Below, one piece after another: positions 14,629 to 21,757 of a stretch of 61,203 nucleotides of DNA. Both the position numbers and the translations under genes were made by a program. Origin of the DNA: a virus. Each line of letters starts with the position of its first letter. Within the stretch, counting starts at the first letter, position 1. The stretch is from the IMG/VR virus record IMGVR_UViG_3300042564_004703, positions 1 to 61,203 of that record; one strand, written 5' to 3'. The notes under the pieces are model-generated. The model searched no databases, had not been told where the DNA came from, and worked only from the letters and a program-made list of their open reading frames with translations.

Positions 14629-15067
14629 TTACTTGTAGATTTAATTCTTCTTTATCTTGCATTTCTTTTTGAAGAGTTTCAATTAAAACTGTTCTTCCTG
14701 CCTCCGCTTCATTGTGATGTAGTTCCACCATACGTCTTTTAAACTCTAAAAGATTAAGTAAATTTCTAAATTCAATTTGTGCATCTTCAGGATAGTTTGA
14801 AGTAAAACTGAAACACTCTACTAAATTACTTGGAGTAAAAGTTTTATTTGCGTCAAAAATATAAGTTAATTCTTTTTTCTGTTCCTCTGTTGGGTTTTCT
14901 ACAGGCTCTCCATCTTTGTCAATCCATTTATAATGCTTTGGAAGGCAATGTCCTGAAAGCGTGTTTAAATATGTGTCAACTGCATTCTCACTTAATAAGA
15001 AGTCAATACCTTGTATTTCTATTTTTTGTTCAGGTCTAAATGAACTGTTTTCTATTGTTTTTTTCAT
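14606..15067 (-). CDS. hypothetical protein next to SSB
   Basis: 153 residues. The second half is helical and charged (EFRNLLNLLEFKRRMVELHH). A motif LSGHCLPKHYKWIDKDGEPV lies near residue 37. Between SSB and groES it may belong to replication or recombination, but no family is recognised. A CCCACTC/GAGTGGG hairpin precedes its ATG. Confidence 0.75.
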   Translation of the reverse strand: MKKTIENSSFRPEQKIEIQGIDFLLSENAVDTYLNTLSGHCLPKHYKWIDKDGEPVENPTEEQKKELTYIFDANKTFTPSNLVECFSFTSNYPEDAQIEFRNLLNLLEFKRRMVELHHNEAEAGRTVLIETLQKEMQDKEELNLQVNVESDKK

Positions 15068-15088
15068 GTTTTGTTTTTATAAACTCCA

Positions 15089-15110
15089 CCCACTCTTATT
15101 GTTGAGTGGG
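15089..15110. other. hairpin between SSB and next gene
   Basis: CCCACTC-8 nt-GAGTGGG forms a perfect 7-bp GC-rich stem in the 92-nt gap. On the minus strand no U-run follows, so it is more likely an mRNA-processing or regulatory hairpin than a terminator. Confidence 0.5.
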
Positions 15111-15159
15111 CTTTGTTTGGAATTTTTAATTAATTATAAGCGTCTGATTATCAACGAGT

Positions 15160-15921
15160 TTAAAAAGGAAGGTCGTCGTTGGCAGGGTTATTTGGGTTAT
15201 AATTTGTCGCAGGCTCGAATGCCTCTTTTGCTGTTGCTGTAGGTACTGCGTTCTTAGGTACCTCCGCTTTTGGTTGTGGCGTAGAAGTCTGTTCTCCTTG
15301 AACCCACTGTAATCTATCAGTTTCTTTTTTAACCAAATCTAATAAATATTCATTTTTAGCTTCTTGTGAAACAGCAGTCGGTTTATTCTTTCCAAGTTTA
15401 TTTACTTTCCACTCTAATGCAGGAATATCTCCATCTACAAACTCCTTTGTTTCATTCCCATCTGTGTCTGTTACTTTTTTAAAATACGCATTAGTTAATT
15501 TTGATTTTAATTTTTCTTCCCCAACAGTTATAGACATACCAATTGAAGCGTACTGCTTATCTTTTGGTATAAAATTATAACCTCTAACTTTTACGTTGTC
15601 TCCTTTATTTAAAAGTGGTAGTAATTTAATTAAGCTCTCTGCATAGGTATCTACATTATCACCTTGGTCTGAAACTGCTACAGGTAAGTAATAAACATTA
15701 TCTCCATCTTTAACATTCATAGAAATTTGAGTACCGAATTTTGACTCATAAAGAGACACTGACTCTAATACACCACTAACTCCTTCTTTGTAATACTTTC
15801 TATAAGATTTATTACCTTTTGTTGAAGTATGCTCTTCATACCCCTCTTTTGGTTCTTTTGAGTAATCAAAGAATAACCCTGAACCGAATTCTAGTTGCAA
15901 AAAATTTTTTTCAATTGCCAT
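15160..15921 (-). CDS. ssb: single-stranded DNA-binding protein
   Basis: 253 residues. The N-terminal ~160 residues are beta-rich with aromatic residues, as in an OB-fold; the tail is Pro/Asn-rich and disordered and ends NPANDDLPF. That acidic DDLPF tip is the hallmark by which SSB proteins recruit replication and repair enzymes. It would coat ssDNA during replication and assist the phage RecA at 21758. Longer than bacterial SSB (about 170) but typical for phage versions. The SSB call rests mainly on the tail and genomic context. Confidence 0.8.
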   Translation of the reverse strand: MAIEKNFLQLEFGSGLFFDYSKEPKEGYEEHTSTKGNKSYRKYYKEGVSGVLESVSLYESKFGTQISMNVKDGDNVYYLPVAVSDQGDNVDTYAESLIKLLPLLNKGDNVKVRGYNFIPKDKQYASIGMSITVGEEKLKSKLTNAYFKKVTDTDGNETKEFVDGDIPALEWKVNKLGKNKPTAVSQEAKNEYLLDLVKKETDRLQWVQGEQTSTPQPKAEVPKNAVPTATAKEAFEPATNYNPNNPANDDLPF

Positions 15922-15959
15922 TTTCCTAACTTTATTTAATTATTATTTATTAATTTGAG

Positions 15960-16469
15960 TTAATTTTCAAGTAACTCCTCTTGTTTATAATCTATTTGAT
16001 TTTCAGGTCGTGAGAACAGCTCTTCTAAATTTACTGTTTTCTTTCCTGTTATTTTATTTTTTAGAACGTAGTTCCTACATTGGCGCAAAAAAGATTTAAA
16101 AGACAGATGTTTTTTCTCAATCCAACTCATATTTATATATTCCAAATATGTATCAATTTCCCAAACTTCCTCAGCTACCGTATACATCATATTACTCTTA
16201 GTATATAAATGAGTACCACCATCTGTTGAAGATACCCAACTATCTAAATTATCAATAGGCATTGTTAAAGGAACTGTAATATAGTCAACATCATCTTCCT
16301 CTAATACTACTCTACCGTCTTCATCTGTTTCTACTTCATCTTTGGGAGTTGGTAATCCTAAAGCTTCATAGTTTATTCTTGGCTCATCTCTATTTGTGGC
16401 TTTTTGTATTTTTTCTTCTCCTGCTTCATTAGGAATACTAATAATACAATTTAAATATAGTAATTTCAT
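15960..16469 (-). CDS. hypothetical protein with leaderless start
   Basis: 169 residues, acidic N-terminal half (KDEVETDEDGRVVLEEDDVD), basic C-terminal half. No domain is recognised. Its ATG lies exactly 4 nt after a TACATTTG promoter box, so the mRNA should be leaderless. It heads the transcription unit ssb to groES. Confidence 0.75.
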   Translation of the reverse strand: MKLLYLNCIISIPNEAGEEKIQKATNRDEPRINYEALGLPTPKDEVETDEDGRVVLEEDDVDYITVPLTMPIDNLDSWVSSTDGGTHLYTKSNMMYTVAEEVWEIDTYLEYINMSWIEKKHLSFKSFLRQCRNYVLKNKITGKKTVNLEELFSRPENQIDYKQEELLEN

Positions 16470-16473
16470 AGTA

Positions 16474-16505
16474 CAAATGTAGTGATTATTTTTTAATTAT
16501 GCAAA
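16474..16505 (-). promoter_or_regulatory. early promoter for 16469 gene, ssb and groES unit
   Basis: Minus strand: TTTG, 20 nt, TACATTTG, then 4 nt to the ATG. Fits the Bacteroidota -33/-7 consensus. Confidence 0.75.
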
Positions 16506-16530
16506 TAAAATGTAATCTTTTTATAAATTA

Positions 16531-16667
16531 TTTTTAACGTTTCGTGGCTTTATGAAGTTGCTGATTAGCAATCACTTAACCTTTGATTAATAATTATTTT
16601 TTACAAGTACACACTTGCCTTTTGTTTATTTACCACAGCAGTAATTTTATAAAACCACCGTTGTATT
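16531..16667 (+). repeat. attC-like repeat R6 (solitary)
   Basis: Left TTTTTAAC, then GTTTCGTGGCTTTATGAAG; right arm TTTTATAAAACCACC ending GTTGTATT. The arms pair through GTGG-TTTAT-AA-TT-CTG. No cassette with matching ends lies on either side. It is inserted between two minus-strand promoters. Confidence 0.75.
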
Positions 16668-16677
16668 ATTTCTTCTG

Positions 16678-16709
16678 CAAATATACAACATTAATTTATA
16701 TTGTGCAAA
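16678..16709 (-). promoter_or_regulatory. early promoter
   Basis: Minus strand: TTTG, 20 nt, TATATTTG, followed by CAGAAG. The predicted transcript enters repeat R6 at once before reaching the gene at 16469. Confidence 0.7.
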
Positions 16710-16710
16710 T

Positions 16711-17607
16711 TTATTTTGGATTATTTTTTAATTGGTCTAGTATCATTGAAGCATTACATAAAACAGCAGATAAATGGTCTTTATAAGTTTCTTCATCTTC
16801 TTCTATTGGCTGTATCATCTTTTTTACGTGGCGAAATAAAGCCCATTCTAAAGATTTTACATCGATAGGTTTTTTCATATTACCTTTCGGGTACTTATGC
16901 TTATTAGCTGTAAATCGTTCTGCCATTAAATCAAGTATTCCTAAATTAATTTCAGAGTAATCCACTTTACCGTTTGTTTCTTTTACTCCTTCTGGTCTTA
17001 TGCTAAAAGAGTTAGGTCTATCAAATTTTCCTGTTAATGTATCTACCCAATCTGTTAGTAATAATGAAAAATCTAATGGTTCGTATGGTGGTAGTTCTTC
17101 TTTATGTATTTCACTGTCTTTTGGGAATACTAAATTTTCTTCAGTTTTATTTTCTTTTGCGGAATTTTTATTAAATTCTTCGATTATTTCATTTATTTTT
17201 TCTCTCTGTTCAGGATTTGTTTCAAGGGTAATTGTTGTAGTTGTATATTCAGGAAAATTTTTTGTTTTTGTTTCTTTTTCCGCCGAATTTGTCTGCTCCA
17301 AAACTTCATCTAAAAAATGTGGAGAAACTTTTGCTTGTGGTGGTTTATTTATACCTTCCAAATCTCCTACTATTTTTAAGTTTTCTTCTTGCTCTATAGC
17401 TTCATCTAAATACGTCATAGTTTTTCCTGCTTTATGTCTTGTACTTAATCCTGCTGTTTTGTTTTTTTCGCCGTCAAAATAATTAGAAAACGGTTGTTTA
17501 CTAACATCCCAACCAGATACAGTAGTAACCCAATCACCAGCTATGTTAAAAAACTCATCTCTTGTTACTTCTTTACCACCTACTATGTATCTAAAGTTTT
17601 CTTGCAT
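16711..17607 (-). CDS. dATP/dGTP pyrophosphohydrolase-like protein with long N-terminal extension
   Basis: 298 residues. The C-terminal ~85 residues (KVDYSEINLGILDLMAERFT, then KHKYPKGN, FRHVKKM and DHLSAVLCNASMI) match the all-alpha NTP pyrophosphohydrolase family of phage dATP/dGTP diphosphohydrolases (DUF5664), with the charged and His residues of the active helix bundle. The enzyme would trim dNTP pools. The first ~200 residues are low complexity with Lys/Glu/Thr-rich stretches, and the opening NFRYIVGGKE resembles NFRYFLDGKE of the small gene upstream, suggesting a partial duplication. Confidence 0.65.
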   Translation of the reverse strand: MQENFRYIVGGKEVTRDEFFNIAGDWVTTVSGWDVSKQPFSNYFDGEKNKTAGLSTRHKAGKTMTYLDEAIEQEENLKIVGDLEGINKPPQAKVSPHFLDEVLEQTNSAEKETKTKNFPEYTTTTITLETNPEQREKINEIIEEFNKNSAKENKTEENLVFPKDSEIHKEELPPYEPLDFSLLLTDWVDTLTGKFDRPNSFSIRPEGVKETNGKVDYSEINLGILDLMAERFTANKHKYPKGNMKKPIDVKSLEWALFRHVKKMIQPIEEDEETYKDHLSAVLCNASMILDQLKNNPK

Positions 17608-17734
17608 GTATAATTAAATTTTCACTGTTAACTTCTATCTCCACTTGCACGTTTTTAATTGCCTTTTCAAAAGCATCAAAACTATCATATTCTTTACCGT
17701 CTAAAAAATACCTAAAATTACCTTGTGTCTTCAT
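17591..17734 (-). CDS. 47-residue hypothetical protein
   Basis: Frame from ATG 17734 to TAG 17591, beginning MKTQGNFRYFLDGKEYDSFD. Its N-terminus resembles that of the gene it overlaps by 17 nt downstream (NFRY..-GKE..). Probably a small module duplicated as the N-terminus of the neighbour. Confidence 0.65.
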   Translation of the reverse strand: MKTQGNFRYFLDGKEYDSFDAFEKAIKNVQVEIEVNSENLIIHARKL

Positions 17735-17740
17735 ATTGTT

Positions 17741-18379
17741 TTATTTTAACTCCATTAATCTGTCAACTCCAATTGCAAATCCAACACCTCCTTCGTACTC
17801 TCCACCACCACAAACTTGTTTACTACTTCCTAGTTCTTCACAAGTAATTTCAAAACCTTTGCCTTCTTTATAATAATCTAATCCTCTTTTAACATCAAAA
17901 TTAAAATTAATAAATATTTCTTTAGTGTACTTTGCAATCAAGTTACTTGCTAATTGTGGTAACTTAAATCCACTTCCAATATAATCAGTTGTTGGGTTTA
18001 TAATTTCAACACCTAATTGTGTAAACTGTCTCCAACGTCCGAATTGTGGTTTTTCTCCGCGGAAACATTCAGCAACATAAAATAGCTTAATATCTTTTTT
18101 ATCTTTAAAATATGTAGAAGCTAACTTTTGCACAACAGCTGTATACTCTGGAGCTAGACATAAATCTCTACCACCTCTATCAGTTAAATTATACATCATG
18201 TTGTTATTTTCTTCTCCTACTTTTCCCGCAAAAATTTCAGAATGTTGTATAACAGGAATTTGAATTTCAACAAAACCTTCTTCTTTTAAATACTCTCGGC
18301 ATTTTTGTAAATATTCTTGTTTTTCATTCCCTAAAAGAATCCTAGTTCCTTTGTAACAAGTTTCTTTAATTGTCTCCAT
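17741..18379 (-). CDS. minimal histidyl-tRNA-synthetase-like protein
   Basis: 212 residues, about half of bacterial HisRS (about 420). Class II motifs are in order: motif 1 region GFVEIQIPVIQ (35-45); LTDRGGRDLCLAPEYT (65-80); motif 2 FRGEKPQFGRWRQFTQLGVE (106-125) with the conserved Arg; the HisA motif RGLDYY (165-170); and the HisB/motif 3 region CGGGEYEGGVGFAIGVDRL (190-208). The insertion and anticodon-binding domains are missing. It keeps residues for ATP and His binding, so it could activate histidine without normal tRNA choice, act on another substrate, or act like HisZ. It lies directly after a structured RNA locus. Confidence 0.75.
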   Translation of the reverse strand: METIKETCYKGTRILLGNEKQEYLQKCREYLKEEGFVEIQIPVIQHSEIFAGKVGEENNNMMYNLTDRGGRDLCLAPEYTAVVQKLASTYFKDKKDIKLFYVAECFRGEKPQFGRWRQFTQLGVEIINPTTDYIGSGFKLPQLASNLIAKYTKEIFINFNFDVKRGLDYYKEGKGFEITCEELGSSKQVCGGGEYEGGVGFAIGVDRLMELK

Positions 18380-18554
18380 ATAACTCTTTCAATTTATACT
18401 GCAACTCTCTATTTAACTCTATATCTCTTTCATACTCACTTTTAAATTTAGACGAATACATAGAATTTTCGTGAGAATAAAGACAGTCTAATAAATAACC
18501 ATAAAACTCTTCGTCTCTTTTAAAGAACCACCAAAGTAATTTAATTTTTTTCAT
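18366..18554 (-). CDS. small hypothetical protein upstream of HisRS-like gene
   Basis: 62 residues, basic start (MKKIKLLWWFFKRDEEFYGY) with many aromatic residues, then a charged helix. Overlaps the HisRS-like gene by 14 nt, so the two are co-translated. It follows the structured RNA region directly. Function unknown. Confidence 0.7.
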   Translation of the reverse strand: MKKIKLLWWFFKRDEEFYGYLLDCLYSHENSMYSSKFKSEYERDIELNRELQYKLKELYGDN

Positions 18555-18574
18555 ATTGTTTTAATTTTTAAATT

Positions 18575-19240
18575 TAAAGGCTTGACGATATTGTTCCAGT
18601 AGAACCTCACACTTAGCTTATATCCAGATACTTCCGCTAAAAAGCACAGAAGCGATAAGCACCTTAAAAAGAGATTTGGACGTGGACTCAAAGTTCCTTT
18701 ACCTCTTCGGTATCTCTACTAACATTGCGTTGTTAGACCTATCTTTCACGAGTGTGTAAAACTCTAAAGACTCTCCCTCTGCTAGTTACACCTTCAAGGG
18801 ACTGGTTGTTAGTGTGGTAGGGTTTGCACCTACAATGGTCTATCAGTTCTTTCTTTTTGACGGGCGATATAAAGTCCACTTTATACCTCCACTACTACTG
18901 ATATAGCGTCTACGTCTCTTTGTTTGCACTCTACCTTTTACAATTTACCCAACCTACTTATCAGTTGGAACGCCTTTTCGCCACACACTATCCACGTTTT
19001 TTACAGAAACAATTAAACTGATATCATCTACTATTACTCATAGTATTTTGGTTTTGATATGAAACCACGTTTTAAAAGCACTCGTGCCTCGTTGTCCGCC
19101 GACAAAAAATTAAAAAAGAAACTGATATAGATTTACATCAAAAGTTTTTACAGCTCTACAGTACACTGCTCTTACTCACTTTTAATCACTATATCAACCA
19201 TTGACTGTGAACTTGGTTTTGTCTCTGTGTTTTTAATTCT
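18575..19240 (-). ncRNA. candidate large structured RNA (or very long 5' UTR)
   Basis: About 660 nt without a gene, downstream of its own promoter at 19245-19276. Many stems can be read. Domain 1 pairs 19189-19196 with 19123-19130 (TGATATAG/CTATATCA), with an inner stem 19178-19183 with 19140-19145. Domain 2 pairs 19016-19023 with 18959-18966 (AACTGATA/TATCAGTT). Domain 3 pairs 18897-18903 with 18841-18847, enclosing a 7-bp hairpin at 18868-18885. Further stems include GTAGG/CCTAC at 18817-18833 and AGAGAT/ATCTCT and GCTTAT/ATAAGC nearer the 3' end. Size and phage location recall the GOLLD and ROOL ornate RNAs, but identity is unproven. Confidence 0.55.
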
Positions 19241-19244
19241 TCTG

Positions 19245-19276
19245 CAAATATACGAAATTATTTTTAATTATCCAAA
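19245..19276 (-). promoter_or_regulatory. early promoter for the structured RNA and HisRS-like genes
   Basis: Minus strand: TTTG, 20 nt, TATATTTG, then CAGAAG. It lies in the gap right after the phoH stop, which argues that the region downstream is a separate transcript. Confidence 0.75.
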
Positions 19277-19927
19277 TTATTTTCCATAAATATAATCTAA
19301 AATTTCTCCAACTAAACCACTTCTATGATTTTCCTTTAGTTTTATCCATTTAATACCTTCTATATTTTTTGATAATTCTATTGCAAAATCTAATCCTGTA
19401 TAAGTTTCATTAGTGTCCCTCTGAGATGAATCCCCGTTAATTACTATTTTTCCAGTTGTTCCTAGTCTTGTTAATATAGCCTCCATTTCCCCTTTTGTTA
19501 AATTTTGAGCCTCTTCAACAATTAAAATATCATCAATAGTTTTACCTCTAATAAACTGTATAGGTAGCGCTTGTATTTTTCCATTTTTAACAAGCTCGTC
19601 TATTTTTAATTTATCCGTACACTTATATAAATTTTCTACAAGGGCTTCCATATAAGGATTGAATTTTTCTTTCAAATCTCCTGGTAAAAATCCTAAACTT
19701 TTTCCTACTTCAATAGCACTTCTAGCAACTAATACTTTTTCACATTGTTTTGTGTTTAGGAAATCTAATGCTGTAATTGCTCCAACTAAACTTTTTCCAG
19801 ACCCAGCTCTTCCAGTTACAATTACAATTTGATTATTTAAAATTAAAGCTTTAGCTTCTTTTTGTTCTTCATTAAGTTGTACATTATACTTAATTTCACT
19901 CTTTCTAACTCTGTTTGGTTCTTTCAT
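19277..19927 (-). CDS. phoH: PhoH-like ATPase
   Basis: 216 residues from the ATG at 19927 (a longer frame starts at 19972 inside the upstream gene). Walker A is TGRAGSGKS (about residues 38-46) and Walker B is IVEEAQN (about 136-142), with KIVINGDSSQRD further on, as in PhoH/RecD-like P-loop ATPases. Phage PhoH proteins are widespread; a nucleic-acid helicase/ATPase role is known for the wider family but the phage role is unsettled. It is near RecA and a Seg-like protein. Confidence 0.9.
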   Translation of the reverse strand: MKEPNRVRKSEIKYNVQLNEEQKEAKALILNNQIVIVTGRAGSGKSLVGAITALDFLNTKQCEKVLVARSAIEVGKSLGFLPGDLKEKFNPYMEALVENLYKCTDKLKIDELVKNGKIQALPIQFIRGKTIDDILIVEEAQNLTKGEMEAILTRLGTTGKIVINGDSSQRDTNETYTGLDFAIELSKNIEGIKWIKLKENHRSGLVGEILDYIYGK

Positions 19928-19929
19928 AT

Positions 19930-20340
19930 TTATTTTAGTAATTGTTTTTGATAAACTCGGCAATAAACCCATCTGTTCAAACTATTCTCATCTGTAAGGC
20001 AGTTGTTGCAGATTATGGCTTGTGTTTCTTTTAGTGTTAATTCTGATTTACTGTATGCAAATTCAAGGATTGTTTTTTTAATCTTTTTTCCGCCCTTAAT
20101 CAAAGCTTTAACCTCCTTGCTTGAACTTTCGTAATTTCGCCAAGCGGATTCTTTTGTTACAGCTTTTTTCCCGCGCCCACGAGTAGAAGTAAGATTCTTT
20201 TTTCCGTAATAGTAAAAAGGAGTTCCAATTATTTCTATGAGGTATGTGAAGCCTATAGCTAGAGGAGGTACAGTAAAATCTTTACTACCTTTATATTCCC
20301 ATTGTGCTTTTTCTGCTGTTGTTTTTTTAACTGCCATCAA
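19930..20340 (-). CDS. Seg-like / GIY-YIG-type phage protein
   Basis: 136 residues. The core FYYYGKKNLTSTRGRGKK, then SAWRNYESSSKEVKALIKGG and SKSELTLKETQAIICNNCL match the pattern of Seg-like homing-endonuclease-family proteins found in many large phages (YIGKK..., W..Y.GSSKE, E-rich third motif). Start may be the second Met. It could be an active nuclease or a domesticated DNA-binding protein. It ends 2 nt before the phoH start. Confidence 0.65.
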   Translation of the reverse strand: MMAVKKTTAEKAQWEYKGSKDFTVPPLAIGFTYLIEIIGTPFYYYGKKNLTSTRGRGKKAVTKESAWRNYESSSKEVKALIKGGKKIKKTILEFAYSKSELTLKETQAIICNNCLTDENSLNRWVYCRVYQKQLLK

Positions 20341-20494
20341 ACATTTTATTTAGTTCTTCTTCTGTTTCGTATGTATAATCTTTATTTTTCCACCTTTCAA
20401 ATGCACAATCTTTTACCCAACAATCACATATTAAACATTCTCCGTTGTGGTCTGGTTTACATGGTGTTTCTTTTTTATTTATTTTTGGCGGCAT
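20327..20494 (-). CDS. 55-residue Cys-rich protein
   Basis: Frame from ATG 20494 to TAA 20327. Five Cys in CKPDHNGECLICDCWVKDC suggest a zinc site. Overlaps the downstream gene by 14 nt and the upstream gene by 20 nt. Both it and the upstream gene begin MPPK. Function unknown. Confidence 0.65.
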   Translation of the reverse strand: MPPKINKKETPCKPDHNGECLICDCWVKDCAFERWKNKDYTYETEEELNKMFDGS

Positions 20495-20780
20495 CTAAAT
20501 ATTGTTTAAAAGTTTCTTTCAGTTCAATCATTGGTTTACCAAGATTTTTATTTTCCAAGAATAACGATGAATATAAATCATATAAATCTTCTTTTATTTC
20601 TTTTTGTACCTCTAAAAGATTTTGACCCCAAGCATAAACAGGAAAGTCTCTTACTGTTAAAATATATTCTCCGTGCTCTTTTATTATATCTACTTTTATT
20701 GGTTTTTCAAGTTTTATTTCTTTAAAACTTCTTAATTCCCAATATGTTTCTGTTACTGTCTTTTTAGTTTTTGGCGGCAT
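20475..20780 (-). CDS. HicB-like hypothetical protein
   Basis: 101 residues. The middle (YILTVRDFPVYAWGQNLLEV, then a Glu/Leu helix) has the strand-strand-helix pattern of HicB-type partial RNase H folds. No HicA partner is seen and no DNA-binding domain follows, so an antitoxin role is unlikely without more evidence. Confidence 0.6.
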   Translation of the reverse strand: MPPKTKKTVTETYWELRSFKEIKLEKPIKVDIIKEHGEYILTVRDFPVYAWGQNLLEVQKEIKEDLYDLYSSLFLENKNLGKPMIELKETFKQYLDAAKNK

Positions 20781-21135
20781 ATCTTTTCTGTATTAATCTG
20801 TTGTGTCTTTTGGCTTGTTTATTACTATCTTCCGCAAAATCGTTTAGCATCTTTAACATTACTTCCTTACTTCTATCTTCATTGTTTTCTACGGCGTTTT
20901 TCCAATAATTCGTGAAATAAAAATGACAGATAAATGTTATTTCATTTCTTAACCACTTAAACATTGGGATTTGACTTATTAAGTATAGTAAAACCCACGG
21001 CGCGCCAAAAAGAAATAAAACAGAAAAAGTCACAAACTTCTTAATCCCTTTATCATCATTAAAAGTATCAAACAAATAATTACCAGCAATAAAACTGTTT
21101 ATTATCAAGTATATGTATATTATGTGTGTTGTCAT
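20764..21135 (-). CDS. membrane protein
   Basis: 123 residues from the ATG at 21135; the longer frame from 21216 reads through the GC-core/A-rich leader and is rejected. Two membrane segments (about residues 3-22 and 34-56) are followed by a charged helical cytoplasmic tail ending KRHNRLIQKRYAAKN. Possibly a superinfection or host-membrane factor; function unknown. Confidence 0.7.
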   Translation of the reverse strand: MTTHIIYIYLIINSFIAGNYLFDTFNDDKGIKKFVTFSVLFLFGAPWVLLYLISQIPMFKWLRNEITFICHFYFTNYWKNAVENNEDRSKEVMLKMLNDFAEDSNKQAKRHNRLIQKRYAAKN

Positions 21136-21277
21136 ATTTTTATTTATTATTTTTTCGCGCCAAAAAAAGTTTAAAACGGAAATATCTAAAACAGAAATTA
21201 TCCTCACTCTCAACACAATGGTTAAGACACATTTTTAAAAACCAAATTTTTAGCTTGTTCATTTTTTAAGTTATAAT

Positions 21278-21306
21278 TCTGGCAAAAATGTTTAGTTTCT
21301 GCCAGA
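21278..21306. other. hairpin downstream of the 147-residue gene
   Basis: TCTGGCA-15 nt-TGCCAGA, a perfect 7-bp stem, 6 nt after the stop at 21313 on the minus strand. No U-run follows, so it is probably an mRNA 3'-end or processing hairpin. Confidence 0.5.
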
Positions 21307-21312
21307 TGTTAA

Positions 21313-21756
21313 TTATTTATTTTGTCTGTCTCTGCATAATGTAATATAACCTTGTAAGTCTTCTCTTAAATCTGCTACGTTTACAAAACTTTCTTTGTGA
21401 AATGTTCTTTGGTCTAAAAACTCTTTATATTGTTTTGTGGCGGCGGCATATTTATCGGCATTTGAAATTGTTGGTGGCTTATCATACATTGGTTTTTCGT
21501 TTTCTCCAAATTCGTATTCATCTTTAACCATAGCAACCGCAATTCTCATCTTAATCGCAGTGGCTCCTTTATCGCTGCGCATTTCAGCTGCGTGCATCAT
21601 TTTAGTGTGCCAAGGTCTTAAATCTGCTTTTAAATCTAAAAATCTTTGTTGATATTCTAACAAAGTATCTTTATTTGCATCCCCGACAGAAGTAAAGTTT
21701 TTAAAAGACTGTCTTGTATTTTCGTATTCTTCAATTATTTCTTCTAACGGTCTCAT
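21313..21756 (-). CDS. hypothetical protein following recA
   Basis: 147 residues, almost entirely helical and charged (EEYENTRQSFKNFTSVGDAN; LKADLRPWHTKMMHAAEMRS). It starts 1 nt after the RecA stop, so it is co-translated and probably acts with RecA or on DNA. No named family is recognised. Confidence 0.75.
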   Translation of the reverse strand: MRPLEEIIEEYENTRQSFKNFTSVGDANKDTLLEYQQRFLDLKADLRPWHTKMMHAAEMRSDKGATAIKMRIAVAMVKDEYEFGENEKPMYDKPPTISNADKYAAATKQYKEFLDQRTFHKESFVNVADLREDLQGYITLCRDRQNK

Positions 21757-21757
21757 A

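Noticed and set aside
14038-16538. The groES-ssb block as a fifth large cassette between R5 and R6
   Set aside because: The start box GTTATGG and the R6 box TTTTTAAC do not match, and the genes are typical phage replication genes all on the minus strand.
18575-19240. tRNA genes in the structured region
   Set aside because: A 5-bp stem with 7-nt loop at 18817-18833 and an acceptor-like 7-bp pair near 19123-19196 look tRNA-like one by one, but no complete cloverleaf with D, anticodon and T arms at normal spacing can be drawn on either strand.
20475-20780. HicAB toxin-antitoxin system
   Set aside because: Only a weak HicB-like core is seen; no HicA-like partner or DNA-binding domain is nearby.
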